Both the position numbers and the translations under genes were made by a program. Below, in pieces: positions 47,920-56,600 of a stretch of 64,000 nucleotides of DNA. Position 1 is the stretch's first letter, and the number at the start of each line of letters is the position of its first letter. The stretch lies in contig NZ_JANADR010000001.1 of assembly GCF_024199925.1 (NCBI RefSeq), forward strand, positions 186,001 through 250,000, in the 5' to 3' direction. The stretch comes from Bradyrhizobium sp. CCGUVB1N3. Lineage in GTDB: Bacteria > Pseudomonadota > Alphaproteobacteria > Rhizobiales > Xanthobacteraceae. The notes under the pieces are model-generated. The model ran no database searches. It was not told the origin of the DNA and worked only from the letters and a program-made list of their open reading frames with translations.

Positions 47920-49104
47920 TCAGGACCCGCCGGGAGCCGCGACGTCGATGACCTTGACGATCTTGTTGGCGTCAGCCGACTTGCCAGCTTCGATCACAAC
48001 GTATTTCGCACTCGCGATGTCACCGCGATTGTTGAAGGCGACCGGGCCGGTCACACCGTCGAACTTGACGTCGCGAACCGCCGCTGCCACCGCCGCGCGG
48101 CTGGGCATGGTGCTGCCCTTGGCCTTGGCTGCAGCGACGATCGCCTCGATGACCACGCGAGCGCTGTCGTATCCGTAGGCGGAGTAAACCTCCGGATCCT
48201 TGTTGAACTTGGCCTTGTAGGCCTGCGCGAAGGCCGCGGCGGCCGGCATTTGCGAGAGCGGCAACGCAGTCGTCGTAAAGTAGGCGTTCGCCATGTTCTC
48301 CGGCCCGGCGATTTTTTGCAGATCGCCGCTGTCCAGGCCGTCGCCACCAAGGAAGGCCGCCTTGAGGCCCTTTTGCCGCATCTGCTTGATGATCAGGCCG
48401 CCCTGGGGGTAGGTGCCACCGTAGTAGATGAGATCGGGCTGGTCGACGCGGGCGCGATTCAGGATGGACGAGAAGTCGGTCTCATTCTGGTCCATGCCGG
48501 TGGACAAGATGACATTGGCGCCGTTCTTTCGAACCGCCGCTTCAAAAGTCTGGGCGATGCCGGAGCCATAGGCCGACTTATCGTTGATGATGTAGACCTT
48601 CTTTGCCTTCAACGTCTCGGTCGCGAAATTGGCGCCTGCCGGCCCTTGAAGGTCGTCGCGGCCGCAGATGCGGTTCGCGATGGCGTGCGTTGTCTCGCGA
48701 TCGGTAATCGCTGGATTCGTGTTGGCCGGCGAGACCATCGCGAGATTGTCTTTGGCATAGACTTCCGAGGATGGAATCGCCACGCCGGAATTGTAGTGGC
48801 CGACGACGCCGAGCACGGCAGGGTCGTTGAGGATCCGGTTGGCGTTGGCAACACCGACGTTCGGCGTGGCCTGGTCGTCCTCCGGCTGAAGCGAGAGTTG
48901 GAAACCCATGTCGGTCAGTTGCTTGCCGAACTGGGCGACGGCCAGCTGGGCGCCGAGCATGATGCCTTCGCCCGCCACGGATTGCTGTCCCGAGAGAGGC
49001 GATTGCGTGACGATCTTGATTGCACCTTTTTCTTCCGCGATCGCTGCGCAGGAGAGCAGCACCAGGCCGGTGGTTGCCGCAGCTAGAGTCTTCATCAATT
49101 TCAT
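47920..49104 (-). CDS. Branched-chain-amino-acid-type ABC binding protein (liv2)
   Basis: 394 aa from the ATG at 49104 with GGGGGAAG upstream; a longer frame to 49242 is not needed. The signal peptide is MKLMKTLAAATTGLVLLS. The mature part is LivJ-like: AIKIVTQSPLSGQQSVAGEG, VLGVVGHYNSGVAIPSSEVY and GIAQTFEAAVRKNGANVIL. It is first in the operon binding protein-livH-livM-livG-livF. The ligand is likely a polar or branched amino acid, as in LivJ. Confidence 0.92.
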   Translation of the reverse strand: MKLMKTLAAATTGLVLLSCAAIAEEKGAIKIVTQSPLSGQQSVAGEGIMLGAQLAVAQFGKQLTDMGFQLSLQPEDDQATPNVGVANANRILNDPAVLGVVGHYNSGVAIPSSEVYAKDNLAMVSPANTNPAITDRETTHAIANRICGRDDLQGPAGANFATETLKAKKVYIINDKSAYGSGIAQTFEAAVRKNGANVILSTGMDQNETDFSSILNRARVDQPDLIYYGGTYPQGGLIIKQMRQKGLKAAFLGGDGLDSGDLQKIAGPENMANAYFTTTALPLSQMPAAAAFAQAYKAKFNKDPEVYSAYGYDSARVVIEAIVAAAKAKGSTMPSRAAVAAAVRDVKFDGVTGPVAFNNRGDIASAKYVVIEAGKSADANKIVKVIDVAAPGGS

Positions 49105-49660
49105 GGTGACTTCCCCCTTTTCGAGAGCGCCCGATCGGCTTACCCAGATCGGCACAAACACGCCTGGGATGGGATCATCGATTGGGGGAGTTCCGCTGGC
49201 TATTTGGCGGCTTGCGTCATCATGACGTTTGCTTACGCTCACGCAGCGTCAAATAGCGCCAGAATGCATGGTCCGGGCGAAAGCCCTGTGCCATCGGTGT
49301 CAGCGATTTGGGGAGCTGATTGGCGGCAGCTTCGTCCGGCCCGCGGCCAGCCGAGCACGGGTGGGCCGTTGGCGAGATGTGGCGAGGCTGGTGACTGCCA
49401 ACGCTCGACGACATCCGGTCGTCCTGCCGATCAGAGCAGCAATTGAAGCCTAAAAACTGGACATTTGTCGATAGTGCGCCGCGCTGGCGAACGGCGCCAG
49501 TTAGGCGATCGCTGCTTTCTTGTCGGGGTATCTCCGTCGGCCGTGGCACCCAAATCGGTGCGACGATGCCCGGGGGGATTACGGATCGAGGCGTCTCTGC
49601 TTGCGCGGCGGCGGGGTTTCCATATTATGCTTTTGGAGCATCAAATAGCGTCAGGTGCGA
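49105..49660. other. 556-base divergent intergenic region with an internal imperfect duplication
   Basis: No gene could be supported here. It lies between the liv2 binding-protein gene (-) and the XRE-like regulator (+). It holds a dyad CGTCAT / ATGACG (49215-49220 and 49222-49227) and the first copy of a repeat (49249-49297) whose second copy spans the regulator start. Short open frames have no recognisable product. Confidence 0.6.
49249..49297 (+). repeat. Imperfect direct repeat, copy A
   Basis: It begins TCAAATAGCG and contains ATGGTCC followed by GGCGAAAG. Copy B (49641-49691) has the same blocks in the same order with a 1-base shift, and in copy B the ATG is the start of the XRE-like regulator. 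Copy A would read MVRAKALC in the same phase, against MVQAKVIV in the real gene, so it may be the decayed 5' end of a duplicated regulator gene. Confidence 0.55.
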
Positions 49661-49691
49661 ATGGTCCAGGCGAAAGTCATTGTGAAATCGG
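49641..49691 (+). repeat. Imperfect direct repeat, copy B
   Basis: TCAAATAGCG (49641-49650), then ATGGTCC and GGCGAAAG; it covers the leader and first codons of the regulator gene that starts at 49661. It pairs with copy A at 49249-49297, about 392 bases upstream. Confidence 0.55.
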
Positions 49692-50521
49692 CGGAGGATT
49701 CCGCCAGCGAGATGCAGCGATCCTTTGCGGAGAATCTTCGTCTGGCCTGCAGTTACGCGCCGTCCGTTTCGGAGGTCTGTCGTCGCCTCGATATCAACCG
49801 CACGCAGTTCAACCGCTATCTGCGCGCGGCGGCGCGTCCGTCGCCCAATATCCTCAATCGCTTGTGCGATTATTTTGGAGTTGAAGCGACAGAGTTTCAT
49901 CTTCCACCGCCGCAATTTGCGCGCATCGTAGCGCTCAAGCGGCGTACGTCGAAGCCGCGTCCACCTTACGCAGACGCGATCGACAAGCTGCGCGCGGCCT
50001 CGCTCCCGGCGCTGCGCGGCTATGTCGGCTACTATCACGTATATTATTATTCGATGAGTTCGCCAGGGATGATCCTGCGCGGGCTCACGCATCTGTTCAC
50101 GCACCAGAACCAGGTCTACTACCGGCGCATCGAACACTTCTCCGATCCGGAGCGGCGGGGTGCCGCCTACAAGTGCCGATATTCCGGCGCCGCCTTGTTT
50201 CTCGAGGATCGGATATTTCTGGTCGATTCCGAAACGCTGACCGGCAACGAGGTCACTCAGACCATTCTGTTCCCTTCGCGGCGCAACAAGATCGCCCGGC
50301 TGACCGGGCTGATCATGGGCGTGTCATCCGGAAGCCAGCGCAGAATTGCCTGCTCCCGCGTGCTCTTCGAATGGTTGGGTGCGGAGATCGCAATCCGGCC
50401 CGCGTTGACGAACTGCGGGCTGTTTGCACCCGATGCGCCGGCGATCCCGCGGTCGATACGGGACATGATCGAGAATACGATGCAGCCGGGCGTACCGCTG
50501 TTCTATCCAGTTGACGCATGA
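49661..50521 (+). CDS. XRE-like helix-turn-helix regulator with unknown C-terminal domain
   Basis: 286 aa from the ATG at 49661; the GTG at 49655 is also in frame. Residues 20-75 have a Cro/CI-like helix-turn-helix: SVSEVCRRLDINRTQFNRYL, then PSPNILNRLCDYFGVEATEF. Residues 100-286 form an alpha/beta region with YVGYYHVYYYSMSSPGMILR and LFLEDRIFLVDSETLTGNEV that I do not recognise. The divergent position to the liv2 operon suggests it regulates that transporter or itself. Confidence 0.8.
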   Translation: MVQAKVIVKSAEDSASEMQRSFAENLRLACSYAPSVSEVCRRLDINRTQFNRYLRAAARPSPNILNRLCDYFGVEATEFHLPPPQFARIVALKRRTSKPRPPYADAIDKLRAASLPALRGYVGYYHVYYYSMSSPGMILRGLTHLFTHQNQVYYRRIEHFSDPERRGAAYKCRYSGAALFLEDRIFLVDSETLTGNEVTQTILFPSRRNKIARLTGLIMGVSSGSQRRIACSRVLFEWLGAEIAIRPALTNCGLFAPDAPAIPRSIRDMIENTMQPGVPLFYPVDA

Positions 50522-50552
50522 CGTAGCAGCCGCCGTTCACGACACCGGCGCT

Positions 50553-50651
50553 AGAGCATGATCCGGAAAAGTGTGCAGCGGTTTTCCGAAAAGATCATGC
50601 TCAAGCAATAACCCAGAGCGCGATCACGATTCATCTTAATCTCATCGCGCT
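50553..50651. repeat. Composite palindromic intergenic repeat
   Basis: GAGCATGATC (50554-50563) pairs with GATCATGCTC (50593-50602), with CGGAAAA / TTTTCCG nested inside (50564-50570 and 50582-50588). A second element AGCGCGAT / ATCGCGCT (50617-50624 and 50644-50651) ends exactly at the asparaginase stop. I remember both halves as high-copy intergenic repeats in Bradyrhizobium-type genomes; the copy number could not be checked here. It probably also serves as a terminator for the two convergent genes. Confidence 0.8.
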
Positions 50652-51644
50652 TTAGGTGCGACTTGAACGCGTTTGCCGCGCGTGACTGTGATCCGGTAGC
50701 GCCTCGGACAATTCCAGCCAAAGCCGGACGAGCGCTGCCTCGGCCGTCTCCTCGTCGCCATTCTCCACGCCAAGACGCCAGAGTGGGGCGCCGGCCGCGT
50801 AAGCGCCGGGTGTGAGGCCGCCTTGCTCGCACTGGCTGACTGCCCGCAACCGACATCCTCTTCGGATAGCAGCATCGAAAGCATCAAGGAGAGCATCATT
50901 GCTCACGATCGTGCCTGCTCCGAACAACCGCAGGACGGCTCCGTCAAGCTCTGCCAGCGCCGCTGAGACCATGCCGGCGGGCATGCCGGGTGAAATCGTC
51001 AGAATCGCCACGCGAATATCGCCGAAACGCCGTGGGCGAAACTGCGGCGCGTCAATCGGTGGTGTGACGGAACGAAACGAATCCGAAGCGCGGGAGTGGC
51101 GCTTGACCAGTCCGGTTGCCGCGACCGTGCGCCCGGCGAAGGCTAGCCACACACCAGGCGGCGCGGTGAGGGCTGATTGAAGCGCGAGCTGGAGATTCGG
51201 TTCAGCGTCACCGCCCGTGCCGAGTGGGCGCATCGCGCCGCTCAGGATAATCGGAAACGGCGCACCCGCCAGAGACTGACTGAGCGCGGCTCCGGTGAAA
51301 CTCATCGTATCCGTGCCATGCGTGACGACTGCGCCGTCGCCGGACCAGCCTTCGAGATGTGAAATAATTCGGTTCCAGTGTTCGCGGCCAATGTCGGCGC
51401 TATCGACAAGGGGATCGAACGAGCAGATCGACAAGCGCGCGCCGGGCGGTCCAAGCGTGGCGGCGGCGTCCTCCAACACGCCCGCGGCGGGCGTGAGTCC
51501 GTCGGCAGATCCGCGCATGCCAATCGTTCCGCCCGTGTGAATGAGCAGGATTTCGGGGCTTCGCTCGCCTGACAGCCCGGCTGCGAGATCTGCGTCCACC
51601 TTCATCGATCCCGTGCCGCCTGTGCTGCTGAGTGTGCCTGACAT
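50652..51644 (-). CDS. L-asparaginase family protein
   Basis: 330 aa from the ATG at 51644, which overlaps the racemase stop (TGATG); a GTG (51647) and an ATG (51605) are alternatives. Both catalytic motifs are present: LLIHTGGTIGMRGS with the first Thr, and AVVTHGTDTMSFTGAAL with the Thr-Asp pair. The absence of a clear signal peptide suggests a cytosolic, type I-like enzyme. It hydrolyses asparagine (or a related amide) to aspartate and ammonia. It forms a two-gene unit with the racemase. Confidence 0.9.
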   Translation of the reverse strand: MSGTLSSTGGTGSMKVDADLAAGLSGERSPEILLIHTGGTIGMRGSADGLTPAAGVLEDAAATLGPPGARLSICSFDPLVDSADIGREHWNRIISHLEGWSGDGAVVTHGTDTMSFTGAALSQSLAGAPFPIILSGAMRPLGTGGDAEPNLQLALQSALTAPPGVWLAFAGRTVAATGLVKRHSRASDSFRSVTPPIDAPQFRPRRFGDIRVAILTISPGMPAGMVSAALAELDGAVLRLFGAGTIVSNDALLDAFDAAIRRGCRLRAVSQCEQGGLTPGAYAAGAPLWRLGVENGDEETAEAALVRLWLELSEALPDHSHARQTRSSRT

Positions 51645-52408
51645 CACGCCTGGACGCCTGCGACGGCACCTCCCGATCGAAGCAAGCGGTGCCTTCCCGC
51701 AAGCGAACGGTCAACCAGCTCGCGCGCGACGAGATCGGTGACGTCGATGAGCTTCTTGCTGGTTTCGATATCCGAGATCAGCGGCAATTCGGTGCAGGCG
51801 AGAATGACATGATCCGACGTCAGCCTGTCGACGAGGGTCTGAAGGCGTGGCCGCAGCGAGGGATCGCGACTTCCGAGCCGCTTCACGTCGAGAATGAGAT
51901 TGTGCAGCTCCGCGGTGTCGGCCGGCGTCTCGATCGCGACGATGTCCTGCAGCGACTGGTAGGCAGACCACGGTCCGAGGCTCGTGACCGGAGCGGCACC
52001 CAGGAGCGCAACGCGGTCGACCCGGTTGCGTGCAACCCAGGCGGAGAGCGCGGATTGGAAGGACACGAATTCTCCGGGCAGGCGGAGCGAAATGATGCGC
52101 GGCGCGAACAAGTTGAGTGTATTGCAGGCGACTGCATAAGCATCCGCCTGTACCGCTATCGCGGCGATCGTTTGTTTTAGGCTATTCCAGACGATCTCTT
52201 CGTTTTCTTCGAGGTCCATCGACAGGCCCAGCGTGGGCTCCGACAAGACCACCACCCGCGGGGCGTCGAGATCGCCGCGGAAGTCGCCGCCAAAAAGCAT
52301 CTGATTGCGGGCAAGAACCTTGCTCCAGAGATCGATTCCGGCCTCTGGGCCCGAGCCGGCAACAATCCCAATCGATGCGCGCGTTGCCCCTTCTGTCGTC
52401 GGCTTCAT
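51644..52408 (-). CDS. Aspartate/glutamate racemase family protein
   Basis: 254 aa. The two catalytic cysteines lie in AVACNTLNLF and ILACTELPLI, the family pattern. SIGIVAGSGPEAGIDLWSKV is the usual N-terminal motif. It probably interconverts D- and L-aspartate, or a related amino acid, before or after the asparaginase. It belongs to the same unit as the asparaginase. Confidence 0.9.
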   Translation of the reverse strand: MKPTTEGATRASIGIVAGSGPEAGIDLWSKVLARNQMLFGGDFRGDLDAPRVVVLSEPTLGLSMDLEENEEIVWNSLKQTIAAIAVQADAYAVACNTLNLFAPRIISLRLPGEFVSFQSALSAWVARNRVDRVALLGAAPVTSLGPWSAYQSLQDIVAIETPADTAELHNLILDVKRLGSRDPSLRPRLQTLVDRLTSDHVILACTELPLISDIETSKKLIDVTDLVARELVDRSLAGRHRLLRSGGAVAGVQA

Positions 52409-52739
52409 AGCGTCGGCCTTGTTTGCGTGGCGTGTGTTCGTAGATCGTCTTTCGCGACCTCCGAGCCAATTTCGCTTTCTGTCGCTTGATGATGCGAAAC
52501 GATGCTGGAAGCGCGCCAGAGAGCGTGGCCATGCCGAGCGCGGCCCGATGTTCCTGAGGCTGCGACACGCGTGATCGGCATGGCTCTCTTTCGCCCGCCG
52601 CGATCGTCGCTTCCACGCTCAGGCGCGATTGCATCCGTTCATGTTTTGCATTGTCAGGCTTTTGTAACCAGTTGAAATTGCAACATTATTGCGTTTTCAT
52701 GGTGCCCATGATGATGTGCCGCTTGAGCGAACTCCCAAA
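52409..52739. other. Intergenic stretch between racemase and response-regulator genes
   Basis: This 331-base gap has no supportable gene. It should contain the promoter of the racemase-asparaginase unit. The segment near 52640-52700 is AT-rich (TTTTGCATTGTCAGG, AACATTATTGCG), compatible with a promoter, but I could not assign -35/-10 or -24/-12 boxes. Confidence 0.5.
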
Positions 52740-53669
52740 TCATTGCTTCAAATTTTTGGCTTTGACCGCGATCGCGGCCGCCGCTGTGCGATTCTCAACG
52801 CCGAGTTTGGAATAGATTTGCTCGAGGTGTTTGTCGACGGTACGCGGGCTCAGGCCCAGGATCTGCGCTATATCCCGGTTGGTCTTTCCCTTGGACAGCC
52901 AAGACAGCACTTCGCCTTCGCGTGTGGTCAGACCTAGCTCCCTTGAAAATTCCGCTGGCGCATCGGCGCCGGAATCCTTGGCGAGGCGGAGCAGGAATTC
53001 GTTCGGGCCGAGCTTGCCCATATATTGCAGTCGCAATTGCTCGTTGCCGGGGAAGCAGGACATGATCGTGGTCTTCGCGGCGGTTTTGCCCTTCTGCACC
53101 TGGTCCAGCCATTGCGGCATTGGGGCGCGCAGCACGAAATCCTCGATGGCGTCGTTGGCCAGGGTATCTCCGAGAAGCTTTTGGGCCTGCGGCGTTGCCC
53201 ACAACAGCTTGCCATGGCCGTTGACCGCGAGCAGATAGCGGCCGGAGACGTCGAGGGCTGCGCGCGCGCTCTGGGTCATGCGCGCATTGGCGAGGTGGAC
53301 GCGGATCCGCGCCAGCATCTCCTCGACCACGATCGGCTTCGTCACATAGTCGACGCCACCGGCTTCCAGCCCGCGCACGATGTGCTCGGTCTCGGCCAGT
53401 CCCGTCATGAAGATGATCGGGACACCGTCGAGGCCGGCATCGCGCTTCAACCGCTTGCAGGTCTCGAACCCGTCCATGCCGGGCATCACCGCATCCAGCA
53501 GCACGATGTCGGGCGTGATCTGGTCGACGATCCGCATCGCGGATGCGCCGTCAAGCGCGACCATCACGGTCATGCCGGCGCCATCGAGCGCGTCGGTCAA
53601 GAGCCGCAGCGTTTCCGGGGAATCATCGACGACGAGGGCGACGTCGCGCTTTTTCGGGTCAGTGATCAT
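52740..53669 (-). CDS. LuxR-type response regulator
   Basis: 309 aa from the ATG at 53669, which overlaps the kinase stop by 11 bases. The N-terminal receiver domain has VALVVDDSPETLRLL, phospho-acceptor Asp59 in LLDAVMPGMDGF and MTGLAETEHIVRGLEAGGVD. A linker carries a PAS-like part (YLLAVNGHGKLLWATPQAQK). The C-terminus is a LuxR helix-turn-helix: LTTREGEVLSWLSKGKTNRD and LSPRTVDKHLEQIYSKLGVE. It is the obvious partner of the NCS1-kinase fusion. Confidence 0.93.
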   Translation of the reverse strand: MITDPKKRDVALVVDDSPETLRLLTDALDGAGMTVMVALDGASAMRIVDQITPDIVLLDAVMPGMDGFETCKRLKRDAGLDGVPIIFMTGLAETEHIVRGLEAGGVDYVTKPIVVEEMLARIRVHLANARMTQSARAALDVSGRYLLAVNGHGKLLWATPQAQKLLGDTLANDAIEDFVLRAPMPQWLDQVQKGKTAAKTTIMSCFPGNEQLRLQYMGKLGPNEFLLRLAKDSGADAPAEFSRELGLTTREGEVLSWLSKGKTNRDIAQILGLSPRTVDKHLEQIYSKLGVENRTAAAAIAVKAKNLKQ

Positions 53670-56600
53670 AGCTGTGCAAGGTTTTGAGCGCCGCCATGTA
53701 TTGGTCGAGATCGAAGCGGTCGACCAGCGTGCGCATCTGCGAGACGAAGTCGGCGTGTTCGGGATGCTCGGTGCCGATTTCGTCGAGCTTGAGCTGGATC
53801 GCCCTGACATAGCCGAGCTGGCCGAGGCCGATCAGCTCCTCGACATATTTCACCGGCGGCCGCGACCCGCTCTCCGGCCTCCAGAGCGGCACCGCTATCT
53901 GGTCGGCCTCATATTGCCATTCGATCCTGAGCAACTGCCTGATGGTTTCGAGCAGCCTCGGGATGTCGATCGGCTTCATCAGGTAGCCGTCATGGAACGG
54001 CTGCGCCAGCGGCGTGCCGTGTGCTTCGAGCGCGCTTGCCGATACCATCAGGATGCGCGCTTGGTGATGGCCGTTTGCGCGCAGGGTCTCCGCGACCGTC
54101 CAGCCGTCCATGCCGGCCATCGAGATGTCGAGCAGGAAAAGATCGGGCCGGCAGTGCTGCGCCAGCGCGAGGCAGGCTGGTCCATCCGGCGCGCTGAGCA
54201 GGATGAAGCCGAGCGGCGTCAGCACCTCGCGCAGAAGGTCGCGATGGGTCGGATCGTCATCGGTGATCAGGATGGTCTTGCGCGGGCCGAGATAACCATA
54301 GACCGGGGCTTCCACCGGCGCCTCACGCCTGGGATTGGTGACCTCGGAGAGCAAGAGCTTCACACGGAACGTGCTGCCGCCGCCGACCGTGCTGGTCACC
54401 TTGATGTCGCCGCCCATCACGCCCGCGAGCAGGCGGCTGATGGTGAGTCCGAGGCCGGTACCGGTCTGCGGCTGCGAAACGCCAAGCGCGCCGCGCTCGA
54501 AGGGGGCAAAGATGCGCTCGAGATCGTCCGTCCGGATACCGGGCCCGGTGTCCGTCACCTCGAACTCGGCGACCGGGCTGCGGTAATGCACCACGAACTG
54601 AACGCTGCCGGCTTGCGTAAACTTGATCGCGTTCGACAGGAGATTGATCAGGATCTGCCGCAGTCGCTTCTCGTCGGCATAGACCACGACGGGCAGCACC
54701 GAAGGCCGCTTGAACACGAAGTCGATGCCCTTGGCCGCCGCCTGAACGCGGAACATGCCGACGAGTTGATCGAGGAAATCGCTCAATCGCACCTCGTCGC
54801 GCGACAGATAGAGCCGCCCAGCTTCGATCTTGGAGATATCGAGGATGCCGTCGATCAGTCCAGAGAGGTGGTCTGCGCTGCGACGCACCACCCGCACCTG
54901 ATCGCGCGGGCGGGCCTGCAGGCTGCTGTCCTGCTCCAGGAGTTGCGCATAGCCGGAGATTGCGTTCAGCGGCGAGCGCAGTTCATGGCTCAAGCCGACG
55001 ACATAGCGGCTCTTGGCGAGATTGGCTGATTCTGCGACTTCCTTGGCGCGTTGCAGTTGCGCATCGGTCCGCTTGTGCGCGTCGATCTCCTGGATCAGCA
55101 GCGTGGTCTGGCGCCGCGTCTCTTCTTCCGCCGCGCGTCGGCTCTGCTGCGCCAGCACGAACAGCCAGGCGACCACGCCGATGATGATGATGAGCGCAAA
55201 GAACACCTTCCATAGTACGTCCGCCAACAGCGCGTCCGCGTGCACGGTCGCCGATGTCTGCAGGTAGATCAGCCCCAGCGTCAATCCCGTCAGGCCAGCG
55301 GAGACCGCGAACACGCCCAGATAACGTCCGAACTGCGAGTTGATCCGCGCATAGATCGCCTCGGGCAACATCTTGCCAAGCGTCTCCGACACCTGCGCGC
55401 CGGCCCGCGCGTGCGGCTTGCAGAGATCGTGGCAGCGGGCATCGAGCGAGCAGCACAGCGAGCAGATCGGTCCGGCATAGGCGGGGCAGGAGGCCATGTC
55501 CTCCGGCTCGAACGAATGCTCGCAGATGCAGCACTGGATCGCCTCGACGTTCTGCCAGCTCCGCTTTGGCTTGCGGGCAATGTAATACTTGCCGTCGGTG
55601 GCCCAGGCTATCAGCGGTGCCGAGACGAAGGCCGCCGCGAGTGCGACGAAGGCTGACAGCGCCTTCGCGGTCGGACCGAAAAGGCCGTAGAATGCGCTGA
55701 TCGAGACGATTGTAGCGATCGTCATGGCGCCGACGCCGACCGGGTTGATGTCGTAGAGATGCGCGCGCTTGAATTCGATCTGCGGCGGGCGCAGGCCGAG
55801 CGGTTTGTTGATGACGAGATCGGCGACCAGCGCGCCGACCCAGGCGATCGCGACGTTGGAGTAGAGCGCTAGCGTCTGCTCCAGCGCCTTGTAGACGCCG
55901 ATTTCCATCAACAGCAGCGCCACCATGACGTTGAAGACCAGCCAGACCACGCGGCCAGGATGGCTGTGCGTCAGCCGCGAGAAGAAGTTCGACCAGGCGA
56001 TTGAGCCTGCATAGGCGTTGGTGACGTTGATCTTGACCTGCGAGAGGATGACGAAGGTGCCGGTGAGCGCCAGCGCCAGATCTGGTTGCGACAGCACATA
56101 GCGAAATGCTTCGAGATACATGTTCGCGGGCTCAGCGGCCTGTTCGATGGCAACGCCGTGGCTCAACGCGAAGTAGGCGAGGAAGGAACCGACCAGCAGT
56201 TTGAGCGCGCCGAAGATGATCCAACCGGGACCAGCGCCGAGCAGGGCGATCCACCACGAGGTCCGCGAGGTGCGGCGGTCGCGCGGCAGGAAGCGCAGGA
56301 AGTCGACCTGCTCGCCGATCTGCGCCACGAGCGAGAACACCACCGAGGCTGCGGTGCCGAACAGCATCAGATCGAGATGGCCGCCTGGATCGCCATGTTC
56401 GCCAGCGAATTTCCGCCACTCGGTAAAGGAATGCGGATTGGCATAGGCGATCGCCAGGAACGGGAGCACGTGAAGGATGATCCAGATCGGCTGGGTCCAG
56501 AGCTGGAAGCGGCTGATCAGGGTGATGCCGTAGGTCACCAGCGGAATGATGACGATCGCGCTAATGAGATAGCCGAGCGGCCGTGGGATGCCGAAGCACA

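Noticed and set aside
52182..52634. A 150-codon open frame on the - strand upstream of the racemase
   Set aside because: It runs out of frame into the racemase gene and has no recognisable residues.
53380..55029. A 549-codon open frame on the + strand
   Set aside because: It is antisense to the response regulator and the sensor kinase, whose motifs fix the true strand.
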